Under the pieces are notes generated by a model. The model was not told where the DNA came from. It made no database searches and was given only the letters and a program-made list of their open reading frames with translations. The position numbers and the translations under genes were made by a program. 64,000 nt of DNA from Cercophora sp. LCS_1 (taxonomy: Eukaryota > Ascomycota > Sordariomycetes > Sordariales > Lasiosphaeriaceae): assembly GCA_036250225.1 (NCBI GenBank), contig JAPZLL010000055.1, forward strand, positions 125,697 to 189,696. The letters are read 5' to 3'. Below, piece by piece: positions 43,813 through 54,508 of this stretch. Numbering within the stretch: the stretch's first letter is position 1; every line of letters starts with the position of its first letter.

Positions 43813-45643
43813 ATGTCAACGGAATCCACGCGCCCCCTTCTGCTCCCGCAGAACCGAAAGCTGCGCCATCTGCGCGGCATCTTTCTTCGCAATCTGACCT
43901 TTACCCGACCCCGCGGCCGCACCATCGACGACACTGCGCTCAACAAGAGCCCCGCTAAGCTCGAGGCCTTGCGAGAATCCCACCAGCTGCAACATGCTCG
44001 ATCATCTGAAGCTCTACGTCCTCCCCCGGGGCGGCGACGGAGCACCAATCTCGCGGGGGCCAGCCCGGTGACGCGCCAGAAGCAGATTGAGAACACATTC
44101 GACAGCAAGCTCGCCGACGCCTTCTTTACATTACATGTCGAGGGAGCGGAGGAACCCGTGTACATTAGCGAGATTGCTGAGCGAGCCACTGCACGTTGCC
44201 TGTCTTCTGTGATCAACCCTTGCTGACCCGTGGCAGAACTTCAACTTCCAATTCTTCGAGCTCTCCGACCACGACTCCCCGATTCTACAATCGCCACAGG
44301 TGACGATAAAGGTGTGGACCAAAAAACAGGCAACGTGGAGTTTATTGTTGGTCGACCATGTGGACTTGCGTGCTCTGAACTGGCTGGGGACCCTCCACGA
44401 GGTGCACTTTCCGCCAAACAGCCTGGTCTTTCACATGGTTGACGGAATTTACTCTCTCGAGCTGTCCAACAAATACCCGCTGCCGAAGCCAATGCCGTCG
44501 CTCCCGACATCATCATACAACGCGCTGATGCGACTGTCGACCCTCGACAACTCGATCCAAGACGCACTTGCCACACGCAATGCCCTCGCGCAACAGATCA
44601 ACGATTTGCTCGAGCGCGAGCCCACAAGTCTGGGGAGGAGCGAGGCCCCGGAGGCCGAGGACAAACTTGCCCAGGTCAACCGCTACGCTCAGCTCCAGCG
44701 CCGAACTGTTGACGCCGCAAAAAAGAAGAACGAGGAGCTCAGAGCATCCATCGCAGCTCGGAAAGCCGCGATAGAGGAGGGGCGCGCATTGCAGGAAAGA
44801 ACATCCAAGGACGTCGAGGACGCCGCTGAGAAGCTCTCCAAGTCCAAGGACCTCGTCGGCACGACCAAAGACCAGATACGCGGTCAGCGCCGCCGCATCT
44901 GCGAGGACCTCTCCAACATTTACAGCATCACCCCTGTTCCCCTCGACCCGCCGCTCTCTTTCCAAATATGCGGCGTCCCACTACCCAACACAGAATATGA
45001 CTCTTCCTTCAGGTCAGTCAGAGAAGAAACTCTGTCGGCAGCCCTGGGTCACGTTGCCCGGCTCGTCGACAACCTCCAGTACTACTTGGGTGTTGCTCTC
45101 CCGTATCCCATCAACGCATTCGGCTCCCGGTCCAGCATACGCGACGACATAAGCGAGCTCGCGGACCCGCAGCGTGAGTTCCCATTATACGTCCCCCGCG
45201 GCGGCTCAAGCGCCCAGTTTCGCTTCGACTACGGCTGGTTCCTCCTCAACAAGGACATTGAAGCACTGTGCATATCCCAGGGCCTGAAAGTTGTCGACAT
45301 CAGACATACCCTTCCTAATCTCAAATATCTGCTATATGTATGCAGCGCCGGGAACGACGAGGTACCCGAGCGGAAACGAGGCGGTGTCAGGGGGCTATGG
45401 GCCGGGCGGATGCGAAGTCTTGGGGTTAATGTGCCAGATGATGCCAGTAGTCTAGGTGGGAGCCGCAGAGGGAGCGATGCCAGTGATGCGCATGGGAAGC
45501 AACGGGAGGAGCTGAGGAGAGCGCTTAATGGGGACGCGAATCCTCCGAATCATGGGGGTTTGGGGATAGGGCTACCCTTTGACGAGGGGGAGACCAAGAT
45601 GACTTTACGGACAAAGGGACTGAGGGAGAGTGCAGCGCGGTGA
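43813..45643 (+). CDS. Vps38/UVRAG-type subunit of PI3-kinase complex II
   Basis: A 594-aa protein of the Atg14/UVRAG family. Vps38/UVRAG joins Vps34, Vps15 and Vps30/Beclin to make PI3P on endosomes for vacuolar sorting. The N-terminal C2-like part contains FFTLHVEGAEEPVYISEIA, NFNFQFFELSDH and VTIKVWTKK. A long coiled coil follows (about residues 190-310, many E/K/A/L heptads). The C-terminal domain has YYLGVALPYPINAFGSRSS, FRFDYGWFLLNKDIE and LPNLKYLL, characteristic of the family's BARA-like region. Two exons, 43813-44190 and 44237-45643. The only splice that keeps both frames and the conserved ATNFNFQFF junction uses a GC donor (GCACGT) with AG acceptor. The C-terminal tail is Gly/Asp/Arg-rich. 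Confidence 0.82.
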
Positions 45644-46693
45644 GAGTGTTGTTAGCGAATTTGATACCCTAATTGATGTGAATCAGCGTTCCAGTCCAAA
45701 TTCGAGCGGTGAATCGTCACTCTCCCGGACCCGACCTCCCTAGCCAGTGGCATCCTCGCAGCTCCTAAAGGCATCAGGGCTGCAATTCTCATCAGCTAAC
45801 CTGCCCGCCCATGAATCGTAAGGCACATGCACATCGGGTCTGGGGTCAAAGACTGCGCGCCAAATAATCCAGCTGAATTGAACCACCAAATCTAGCTGAT
45901 TGAAGCCTGCCAACCTTGAAGCCGAAGCACGATACAAACCCAACACCGCCTGAGCGCCCAACACAAGACCCCAAACCACCACCCCCGAACCACCCCAAGT
46001 GTCAGCCCGAAATCACGATCTATGGAGAGTTGCGCCTGTGCACTAGACCTGGCTTCGAGACGAAACCAGGTCCTCAGGCGGCACCACGAGGAGGTTGCAG
46101 AGTTCGACTTCGCCGCCCGAAATCAAAGCGTCCAAGGGCTGGCCCCCCAGCTGGGCTCGCTTGCTTAAGTACTGGGGATTGACCGCAAAAAAGCAAACGC
46201 AAAAAGAAAATATCCACAGGTGCGATCACGCGGGGACCAGCAAGAGCATCGGATGTGGATGCGGAAAGGTGGATAAGGCAGGCAGCGGAGCGTAGTTGAG
46301 GACAGAGGTAAGAGCGTCCGGAAAGGTTGGAGAAGAGCAGAAGCCAGAAGCCAGAAGGAGATGCGGGCACAATTGACGATTAAGGAGAGGCAAGAGCACC
46401 TGGAAAGCCGGAAGGAACCCGACTTGACAGGAGACGAAGAGATCCGAGTGCGATTAGGACAAAGGCAGGAGCGCCCTAGAGCGTCGAAGACGGGGCTGGG
46501 AAATAGGACGGTAGGTACGGATACAATTGAAGATAGGAAAGGGCATGCGTAGCCCGTTTGAGAAGGTGTGAAGCTGTAGGAGACAATCCGGAAGCCGTGG
46601 TGATCAAAGAAGCCGGGAAGAGATTATTGCAGAACACAAGCACAGTCGAACCACGACGGGCAGCTCCATGGTGATACTAATGGATTGAGCCCA
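45644..46693. other. intergenic, no gene seen
   Basis: 1.05 kb. Contains AGAAGCCAGAAGCCAGAAGG (46340-46360), a short direct repeat of AGAAGCC. Open frames are short and without domain content. Confidence 0.4.
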
Positions 46694-48047
46694 ATGACGC
46701 ACCAGACGGATAGGATGAGTGAGGAAGGTGGTGAGGATGATTTCGCCGTCGTAGAATGGACAGCACTCTGCTTCATAGCTTGGAGGGCCTGGAGGGCCTG
46801 GGCGATAGCCTCATTTTGCGAGCTCTATGATCCGGGGATGTTTGAAAGGTAAGTCGCGCCACCGATAAGGTACTCGAGTACCTAACTGCTTGGACATCGT
46901 TGGAGAGATTTGGATTCAAGGTTTCGCAGGCATTTTTCCACCTGGCCGGGGTCCGTGGTGTGCCGGATGCGCCACAGTGAACCTAAACCTCACTTCTGCC
47001 AACATCTTTTATTCCTTCTGGTGCACTGCAGTTATCACCTTTATCCAACTATCAGTCCTGCAAAATCCAGGAACACCTTCAGTCATGTACTCAGCACGCT
47101 ATCATCTGGCATACTGGGGCATCTCAGCCGCCACGGCGGGCACATACCGAGTTGCTTCGTACCTCTGCGCCGACGTCATCCTCCACTCGCTGCTAGCCGC
47201 TTCAACCGTCTACGCACTTCACAGCCTGCGCAACGGCCCTGGCCATCCACAAACCCACCCGCGGCTCTACTTTGCTTCCGCAGGATGTCTCCTCGTTTCT
47301 CTCGGGTCCCTCACAAAATACTTTCGGGCGCCAGACCTCGACATTACCCCGATCCGGTCACTCATCCACATCCTTCTTGCCTTCACAGCCCTGGGAGTGC
47401 TCGAGCCGCTTAGACGGAACGTAAGTACCCTCACCCAGTACCCAAGCCAGGTGACATTGACTAATTATCTCAGCGCCGAGACATCGAGCCAGTTATCATC
47501 ACCCAGTCCTTTCTCATGCCTACCGTCGAAATGTTCCCGGAACCCGAGGATGGAAGCAAACGCTCCTACAAGAAAATATCAACCTACTTCTGGCCATACG
47601 CCCTTTCCATTAATATGGTTGCGCTGGCGGGAATCGTCCTCATCGTCGATCTGGGGCTAGAGTACGTCTACGGACCTGGTGTCACCTGCCAATCCATCTC
47701 AGCAAGCCAGCTACGCGAGATGGAGAACGGGTACCTCACGAGTGCACTGTTTCTCCCGCACCTGATAGTGCCTCTTGCTGACATTTCCGACACTGTAAGT
47801 CGAGCCTCCGGGCATCAACGTCTCGATTGACTTTTGTTAATTCACGCCTCAGATTTTTTGCCTCGTCCACAAGCGCCTCTGCCCGAAGCAGGTGAAGGCC
47901 CCCGGACCACTTGTCTGTCCAGGGAAACAGTGGGATCCAACGGAGCTCAATATTTTCCGGACTTGGTTTTGGTGGGTATGCAAGTTTTTGACCGCCTGGC
48001 TTGGGGTCTCGCCTAAGAACCGTGTTGTTCCCATTTTGAGCATTTAG
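46694..48047 (+). CDS. multi-pass membrane protein, unknown function
   Basis: Four exons are visible: 46694-46848, a second ending at 47420, 47474-47794 and 47853-48047. The last two introns (GTAAGT...CTCAG and GTAAGT...CTCAG) keep the frame. The first exon encodes FIAWRAWRAWAIASFCELYDP, with a GTAAGT donor. Exon 2 encodes several spans (FYSFWCTAVITFIQLSVL, VASYLCADVILHSLLAAS, LYFASAGCLLVSLGSL, SLIHILLAFTALGVLEPL). Exon 3 adds two more, and exon 4 ends with FRTWFWWVCKFLTAWLGVS. The join of exons 1 and 2 is unresolved: no AG between 46850 and 47094 gives the phase needed. It could be a sequencing error, a lesion, or an unusual exon. I do not recognise the family. Confidence 0.6.
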
Positions 48048-48211
48048 GACAGGAGAGCATAACCCGCAAACGGGAGCTAGGAACAATCAGCACACGAGTA
48101 AGAGCGTCCATGTATGGTAGCTCAAGGGCCGGAGAAGTTTAGGTTCGGGATTCGTCGGAGTGAGGGTCCGGAACCAGCTTTACCATTGGAGTAATCCAGT
48201 ATCTCGTCTAC

Positions 48212-49709
48212 TCATTGTCTATCTGACCTCGTGTCATCAAACAATACCTGCAACTGAGGAAGCCTGTGACCGAGATCCCTCATTGCGTCCATCCTCTGAT
48301 CCCAAATGATCTGGTCTCTCTTGCTGATCCTCGCCCCTGAAGCGCCAAACTTGTTCAACACCATGGGTCCTACGAACGGCGCTGCCAGCCCACCAGTCCC
48401 AAGGATGGCCATGGCGCCCATTGCTGTCGCAAGACCAGCGCCCAGTTGAGCTCGAGGAACCAAGAACTGCTCGAAACGAAGCGTCTCCATTGTTTGGAAG
48501 AGATCCCTGCACTTTTGTTCCGCCTTGGGCCCGGCGACAAGAGCTCCAAGCATGATGGCAAAGTCAACGTCGTTCCATGAGATGTTTCTGTAGTCCCAGC
48601 CTCTTCGGAGTGTCTCGAAGTCTGGAATTTGGGTTAGTTGAGCAAAGAACGTCATGCCACGTCGGGGTGCCCGTGATAGGGACAGAAAAGACTCACGGTT
48701 GGAGCAGACGTCGAGCGCATCCTTCCCCTTGGCACCAACTACACCGAGAACTTCAACACCGAGTATCTTCCTGACCTCGTGGTCCGGCCACTTCTCGCCC
48801 TGCTGCCACTCGTTCTGCCCACGGATATCCCAATAACGTCCTGCTGCTAGCTTCTCTGAGAGACTGGTACTGGACGAGTCCCAGATGTTCTTGTCCACCA
48901 CGCAAAAGGAGAGATGGGTGTCGGCAACTAGCGACTCGGCCAGGGGCGGGAGATACGCTGTGGATGTGCTCTTCCAGGGGAGAGGCGAGGACTCGGGGGT
49001 ATGCCATGTGTCCATCTCCATGTCGTCCCAAGGTGTTGTTGTGGGCCCGAACGACCCGTAGCCGTGGACGGGTGGTGTTCTGACGAGGATGCCGTACCGT
49101 TGGGACGGGGTGTCCTGGTGTGATTTGGGCTGGGTGGTAAAGTGTGATGAAGCTGGAGTGGCATGTCCTTTCGGTGATTCTGAGATGGGTTAGTATCTCG
49201 CCCGAGATGACGGGGTCGATGGACATACCTTGTGGTGGCTCAAGATAATGCAGCGCGGTTCGAAGAAAGTGGATGAGCAAGACTCGGACTACTCCCCAAA
49301 CGTCCTGAGTGAGCTGAGCAGATCTGAGCTTGTTGATCGCCCCCTGCACGTGCTCAAGCAGAAACTGCCCTGGACTCTCCCTCTTTGAAACCCGGCATCT
49401 CTGAACCGGCGAGCTTGCCCCTGCACCTCCGCCAAGGTAGTTCTTCAACCACATTGGAATCCCATCCCACGCTTCGATCCCTGCCTCCTTTGCATCGAAT
49501 GCAAGTCCCGTCAACCAACCTAACAAGGCGATGTTGAAAATTGCCTTGAATATCCACAGCCGCTCTGGCCAAAAAAAGTATAGCGTGGCTGTCGCTGTCA
49601 CAATGACGATGGCTTCCCGTTTCGTGACCGATTCGGTGCCCCGTTGCGCGGCAGGTGGGTCCCCGAGATATCGGGCTGTCGCGGAGACGGCATCCATCAC
49701 GAGATCCAT
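48212..49709 (-). CDS. uncharacterised membrane-associated protein
   Basis: A 457-aa prediction from three exons: 49709-49229, 49179-48697 and 48621-48212. Introns are 49228-49180 (GTATGT...CTCAG) and 48696-48622 (GTGAGT...TCCAG, 75 nt, in frame if retained). One or two hydrophobic segments lie near residues 32-70 (IVIVTATATLYFFW, IFNIALLGWLTGLAF) and another near the C-terminus (GAGLATAMGAMAILGTGGLAAPFVG). The soluble middle contains LSFCVVDKNIWDSS and the acidic WDIRGQNEW. No known domain recognised. Its 3' end faces that of the preceding membrane-protein gene, about 165 bases away. Confidence 0.65.
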
Positions 49710-50623
49710 GATTGGTCAAAGGAGCGGAGCGCTGTGAGCAGTTGTCGACGTCGGTAAAGGAAAGCTGAGACGTGCGACTGATTTCATGTTGAATCAGTTT
49801 TGGCGGTGAAGCCAAATTTCTCACATCTTTATGCCTGTCGCGAACCTGGGCTCGTTGTCAGGAGCCCAATACGTGGCGGCGGACCTGCCTCTGACGTGTC
49901 GGCGGGGATGGTGGAGACCGTTTCAGCGAAGCAGGGCAGCCAATCGGGAGAATGCCCGCGCGAACCTAATTGCGACTCCATCATCGAGTCGACCAACGTG
50001 ACGATGTTCAAGCAATTCCTGCAACGGCGAACGAATCCCTTGCTTGGTCAAATGCCAAGGCTTGGGTCAAAAAGCGTGGGTTGCATGTGAAATTGGGTTG
50101 CTAGCGCCGCCACCTCTGTTTGCCCTCAAACCAAGTTTTGGCGTGCCCTGTCACTCAGAGGACAAACACGCAATATTAGACATGTCATTGGGGGCACTGA
50201 AGACGCAACACGGAGTGCCGTGTCATCCAAATGTGCAACCACCACATGATCCGCGTGTGCCTGACGATCGCTTCGGCAGTCAAACGGGAGGGTGGCGCGC
50301 AGATCGGTTGAGGCTCCTCCGCATTGTGGGGAACGACATGACGCACCGGGCGCTGGGGGAGATTGCGATCCCCCATTCGTGATGCGAGTTGTCGGAGCGG
50401 CTGAAAAAAGCTTGATGATGATTTGTAGAGCTTGAGTTCTGCTCGGAAGATGCCGACATGGGCAATCACATTGGAAAAGCAACTTTCCCCTCCCTATTTT
50501 AGGCCGCTGTCTTACCCTGCGCTTTTTCCTGGACACTCCCTCATCCTCACGCCCAGAACAGTCATTCTTTTCCCACGTGCAAGTGGACCACCTTCGTTTC
50601 AACCCGCACCTTCCGCATCAACC
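49710..50623. other. intergenic between divergent genes
   Basis: 914 bases of shared upstream region. CT-rich leader sequence (50488-50620) precedes the secreted-protein ATG. No other gene seen. Confidence 0.35.
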
Positions 50624-51484
50624 ATGAAGTTCGCCGCCGTCCTTTTCGCCGGCTGCAGTCTGGCATCTGCCCTCGCCATCCGGCCTCCGACATTCAGCAA
50701 GCCTGCGCCTGCCAAGCCGACCTCGGACTCGACTTGGCGCCCTGCTTGCAATGCTCGGGCGGGCACCAAGAAACACACAAAGTGGGCAGCACCATACACC
50801 ACGGTCAAGCCAACGGCAACCGCGCCGTCCGTTGTGCCTTCGTCAGTTGTCCCATCAGTCTCCGTTCCGTCGTCGATTATCCCGTCCTCGATCTCTGTGT
50901 CGATTCCCTCGTCGATAATCCCCTCCGTCTCCATTCCCAGCTCGGTGGTCCCCTCGTCGGTGGTCCCCTCTTCGACAGTTGTCGAACCGCCGGTCCGGAC
51001 CTGCGAACTTGGCACAGCCTTTGGCTACCAAGAAAGCGATTCCGTTACACTCGATACACAATCTGGAAATGGTTGCAATCGGTGGGGCTGGTACGAGACT
51101 CCCACTCTCGCCGAGTTGCAGGCCGGAATTAGTGGCACCCTCTTTGTCGGCGCGGGTGGTAACAACCTCAACAACGCCATTGACGTGGGCGATTGGACTG
51201 CGGTCGCGAGTCCGACAGGTGGCGTCACGGTCACATACGCCCTCGACGCCGGATACTTCCTCGATGAGGTCCACATTGACCTGGATTGTCTTCCCATCGA
51301 CACCTGCGCGCCTGGACAATACACCTTCAACTCGGGCGCGTTGCCCAATGTGCCCGTGTACGCCAATCCGACGCCGCTGCAGTATCCCACCTGCTCGGGA
51401 GGGTCGCAGGCGTATCTCATCCTCCACGGCTCCGTCAACTTCATCACAACGGCAACCACTTGTGAGCCGCCTGTTGCTACATAA
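50624..51484 (+). CDS. secreted protein with Ser/Val/Pro/Ile repeats
   Basis: A 286-aa single-exon protein. The signal peptide MKFAAVLFAGCSLASALA has a likely cleavage after residue 18. A basic segment with one Cys (RPACNARAGTKKHTKW) is followed by a low-complexity stalk (about 65-125) of PSSVV/PSSII/PSVS-type pentads, then a C-terminal domain of about 155 residues with six or so Cys (RTCELGTAFGYQ, GNGCNRWGWYE, DLDCLPIDTCAPGQY, PTCSGGSQAYLILHG). The globular part looks like a cell-wall or matrix protein. I do not recognise a named domain. The minus-strand frames over it are mirror images of the repeat. Confidence 0.78.
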   Translation: MKFAAVLFAGCSLASALAIRPPTFSKPAPAKPTSDSTWRPACNARAGTKKHTKWAAPYTTVKPTATAPSVVPSSVVPSVSVPSSIIPSSISVSIPSSIIPSVSIPSSVVPSSVVPSSTVVEPPVRTCELGTAFGYQESDSVTLDTQSGNGCNRWGWYETPTLAELQAGISGTLFVGAGGNNLNNAIDVGDWTAVASPTGGVTVTYALDAGYFLDEVHIDLDCLPIDTCAPGQYTFNSGALPNVPVYANPTPLQYPTCSGGSQAYLILHGSVNFITTATTCEPPVAT

Positions 51485-53181
51485 ACTCGGAGGGATCATG
51501 TCACTTGAGCAACACCGAGCTACGCGGAGGGTGTTGCCGTTTGGAAAGAAATTCTTGCAGTACATTTGGAAATTTGATATTAATACATAATCTATCCCAT
51601 TCGTTGTTCCCTTCTCAATCTCGTGAGTCTTCGAAACTCAATGCCTAATTGTTAGCGCGGGGGCACAGCCAGCAGCACCGATAGCCAAGGACAAAAGAAC
51701 GCTCAGTTTTGTGGGTCTACGAAGCTGGGCTACCGCCTAGTGCATCGAAGTCGACTGCAGCTGGTGATGCCTCCTGGACGTCTTTTGTTTCATGTCTGTC
51801 TTGAACGGCAATTTGTTTTTTGTCAATCAGTATCAATGGGCCATTTGTAGGGCGCGTACTGGGCACCGCGAACCTTGCTCTCCACGGCAAGTCCACCATC
51901 CTGTAGAACTTGGAGTAACGAGCTCAAGTTAGACATACGCTTAGCAACGCATTTCCGGGTCCGAACTGCACCCGCAGTTGCGTTTCCTCCGGTGGTCTGC
52001 CTGGTGAAGTGCCATGTGGCCGAGCGTTGCAAAGCAGGTCGAGTCGTTGATATCCCTCCTGGCGGGGACGCATGCCTGTCCTTGCTTTCTGCCGAGAATG
52101 CTATTCGATTGCCCCCAGCGTGGGTGCGTTGTTTTGGTTTCACCTCGCAGGGGCCGCCAACCGGCCCGTCGAGCCACTCTCCTATCGCTAGGTATTGGGA
52201 CGTCGAGGAGGACTTGGATGGCCCTTGCTCTGCTGCCATTATGAGGAGCTGTCCGAGACCGAAGGGGATGCCCAGGATTGATTCCCGCGCCGTTGGGTCC
52301 TCTAATAGCAGGTAGTCAAGGTGGCCAGTCTCGACTGACATGTCGAAGCTCCTTGTCGACGTCCTTGATGTCGCTGCGTATTTGCGGCTCCACCGATGGA
52401 GATGTTGGGAGGGATTCAGGTGAAAGCGCGGTAACGTGTCTGTTCATGGTGAGAGTCTCTACGTGCACGCCATCAAATTGATTCTGAGCTTGGCGTTAAT
52501 GCCACTGCTTGATCATGTTTGGCAACCAATCCGACGGAAGTTGCCGTGAGGCATGGATTGCTTGAAAACGGAAATGTTTGTTCCTCCCTTGGCTTCATGT
52601 TGGCGACTATGAGGAGAAACTTGGCGATAAAGGCAAGGCTCCATTGGTAGAGCCCGTTAGAGTCATGACCGGCAATCTCGTTCACTCATGTCGCAGTGTT
52701 CGATGACCAGCTTGGTCCTTCGTCTTCCAAAACGAACATGTCATCCATTAACAGGATGACTTTCAAGTCTAGCGGTGAATTGCTAGTGAGGCCCAAAGCC
52801 TTATGTGGGCCTCTTAGCCAATGGGAAGGGTACCCTTGAGGGGGTGCCGCAAGAACATCGAAACTTTCCCAGCGACTTTTTGAACTTTCATTGCTACCCC
52901 TACAGCCTCCACACACCCCCTCCATGGCGTCGAGACGTTTGCGACCTTTGAAAATTTTGGTGACTTTGCAGACTTTCTCCAACTAAGCTAACTAAACTTC
53001 TGAATCTGCGTTACTTTGATCGGTTTCTCTCTGCTTTCGTGTTCGAGGCGGAGCCGAGTGTTGTCAAAGTCTCGATTCGCCCGACATACAAAATGGCTTC
53101 TCCCCTGCTTTCATCTTTCCTAGCAATTTTTGAACTTGGGCCGGTCCTTTCTCATGTAATCAGGGTGCCATTCACAATTTC
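51485..53181. other. intergenic with an unresolved minus-strand gene candidate
   Basis: 1.7 kb. On the minus strand between about 52448 and 51717 several adjacent frames look mildly coding: from ATG 52448 a leader with RSDIKDVDKELRHVSRDW; then SILGIPFGLGQLLIMAAEQG (from 52341); then KKQIAVQDRHETKDVQEA ending near 51717. I could not join them with acceptable splice sites, so it is either a small multi-exon gene or a relic. A 98-codon minus frame (52982-52686) is not called. Confidence 0.3.
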
Positions 53182-53694
53182 ATGATGGCATTGCCGTTAC
53201 CTAGAAGCCACACCATGCACGTGGATCGGCAGCCGCCAATCACATCACCGGCGATTAGGGGGGAAGGGAGTGGGCGTTCAGTGGATGGAATTTCCGTCAC
53301 TCAGGACACCATCTTCGGCGTCTTCGCTGTGGTCCTCGCTTGCGCCACCCTGGCCGTTGCGGTGCTGCAAATCGTTCACCTCAGAAGCTATCGACGCGAT
53401 CGACGTTCGGATGAAGAGAGTCGGGTAGAGTTGGCCATCCTCAATCCACGTGCCATTATGTTGCCTCGAGGCACAGATGTTGCGTTTCGCCAGTGAGTTT
53501 TCTTTCCCTCGTCTCTGCGGGGTTTCGCTTGGCGCTGACGTTTTAGGGATGCTGCAGTGGTCATGGCCCCTATGGCCATGCAGATGGGCTTCCACACTGC
53601 GGGTGCGGCGGCAGCGGCGGCGGATCTGGTGGATCGTGGGAATCCCACGAAACCCCTCCGGATTGATTCGGGGATTAAGGTAGAGGAAGCATAG
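53182..53694 (+). CDS. small one-pass membrane protein
   Basis: A 152-aa protein from two exons, 53182-53492 and 53547-53694 (intron GTGAGT...TTTAG; the junction codon is Gln). One hydrophobic span lies near residues 43-65 (TIFGVFAVVLACATLAVAVLQIV), followed by HLRSYRRDRR, a typical cytoplasmic stop-transfer. The C-terminal half holds Met/Ala-rich sequence (VMAPMAMQM, an Ala6 tract) and ends KVEEA. No signal peptide and no recognised domain. The ATG is doubled (MM), and either could be used. Confidence 0.6.
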
Positions 53695-54508
53695 AATGGA
53701 TCTGAAGATTTCGTCTTAGATGGACTTTTCGGGATGACGTTTTTGTTTGCTCGGTTTTTGTATATGGTTGTACCTTCCCAAATACCAGTAGAGACCCAAC
53801 CGTCCATGTCGCGCCTGCCCGATGTTAAAGAACCGCCCCCACGCCAGGTTACACCCACCAGGACCCGGAGTGGTCGCCGGTCGGGTTTCCCCCGCTTCCA
53901 GGGAACCTGAGCACCAACTCTGGCAACAACGTTTCTCGACACTAGTTCTCCCCTCGAGGATGGGCACGTAACCTTAACTTCCCAACAGCTTCTATTGCGC
54001 GGTTTACGGCTGCAGGAAACCACTGACACGGGGTATGCGAGCTCTTTTCCGACACTGCGCAGGTCCTCTGGACCTCTTGCTTCTTGCGGCCATCCTTCAA
54101 CGGTCGCAGTTCGTCGCTCACACGCATTGACAACTAGATCGTGCGATCTCGCGATACGGTTCGTTGGCGAAAAAATCCCTGGGCAATCTCTATCCCGTCA
54201 AATATCTATGCGCTCGAAACCAAAGCTGCCTACTAACATACTCAACCACCAGACCAATGAACATTTCCCACCAAACGGCGAGCCTCCACGAATCGTACCA
54301 CCGCGATACAAAGAACTCCCATCCCACATGCGCCCATGAGCTCTCGAACGTCAACACGCCCGTATCATCTGTCACACAATCCGCCTTCCCGCATGCCCAC
54401 ACTCCAATCGACCGAGCGATGACACGATGTCACCCTCCATCCGTATCTCCAGTCAAGAAACAACTTCCCCGCCGCGATTGACTCAGGCTTGCACGAGATC
54501 CAACGCTG
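53695..54508. other. intergenic, no gene seen
   Basis: 814 bases between two genes whose 3' ends face each other. Short frames only; none has splice-linked partners or domain content. Confidence 0.4.

Noticed and set aside
50126..50602. 158-codon minus-strand frame
   Set aside because: Arg/Ser/Pro-rich sequence without family features, lying in the shared upstream region of two genes.
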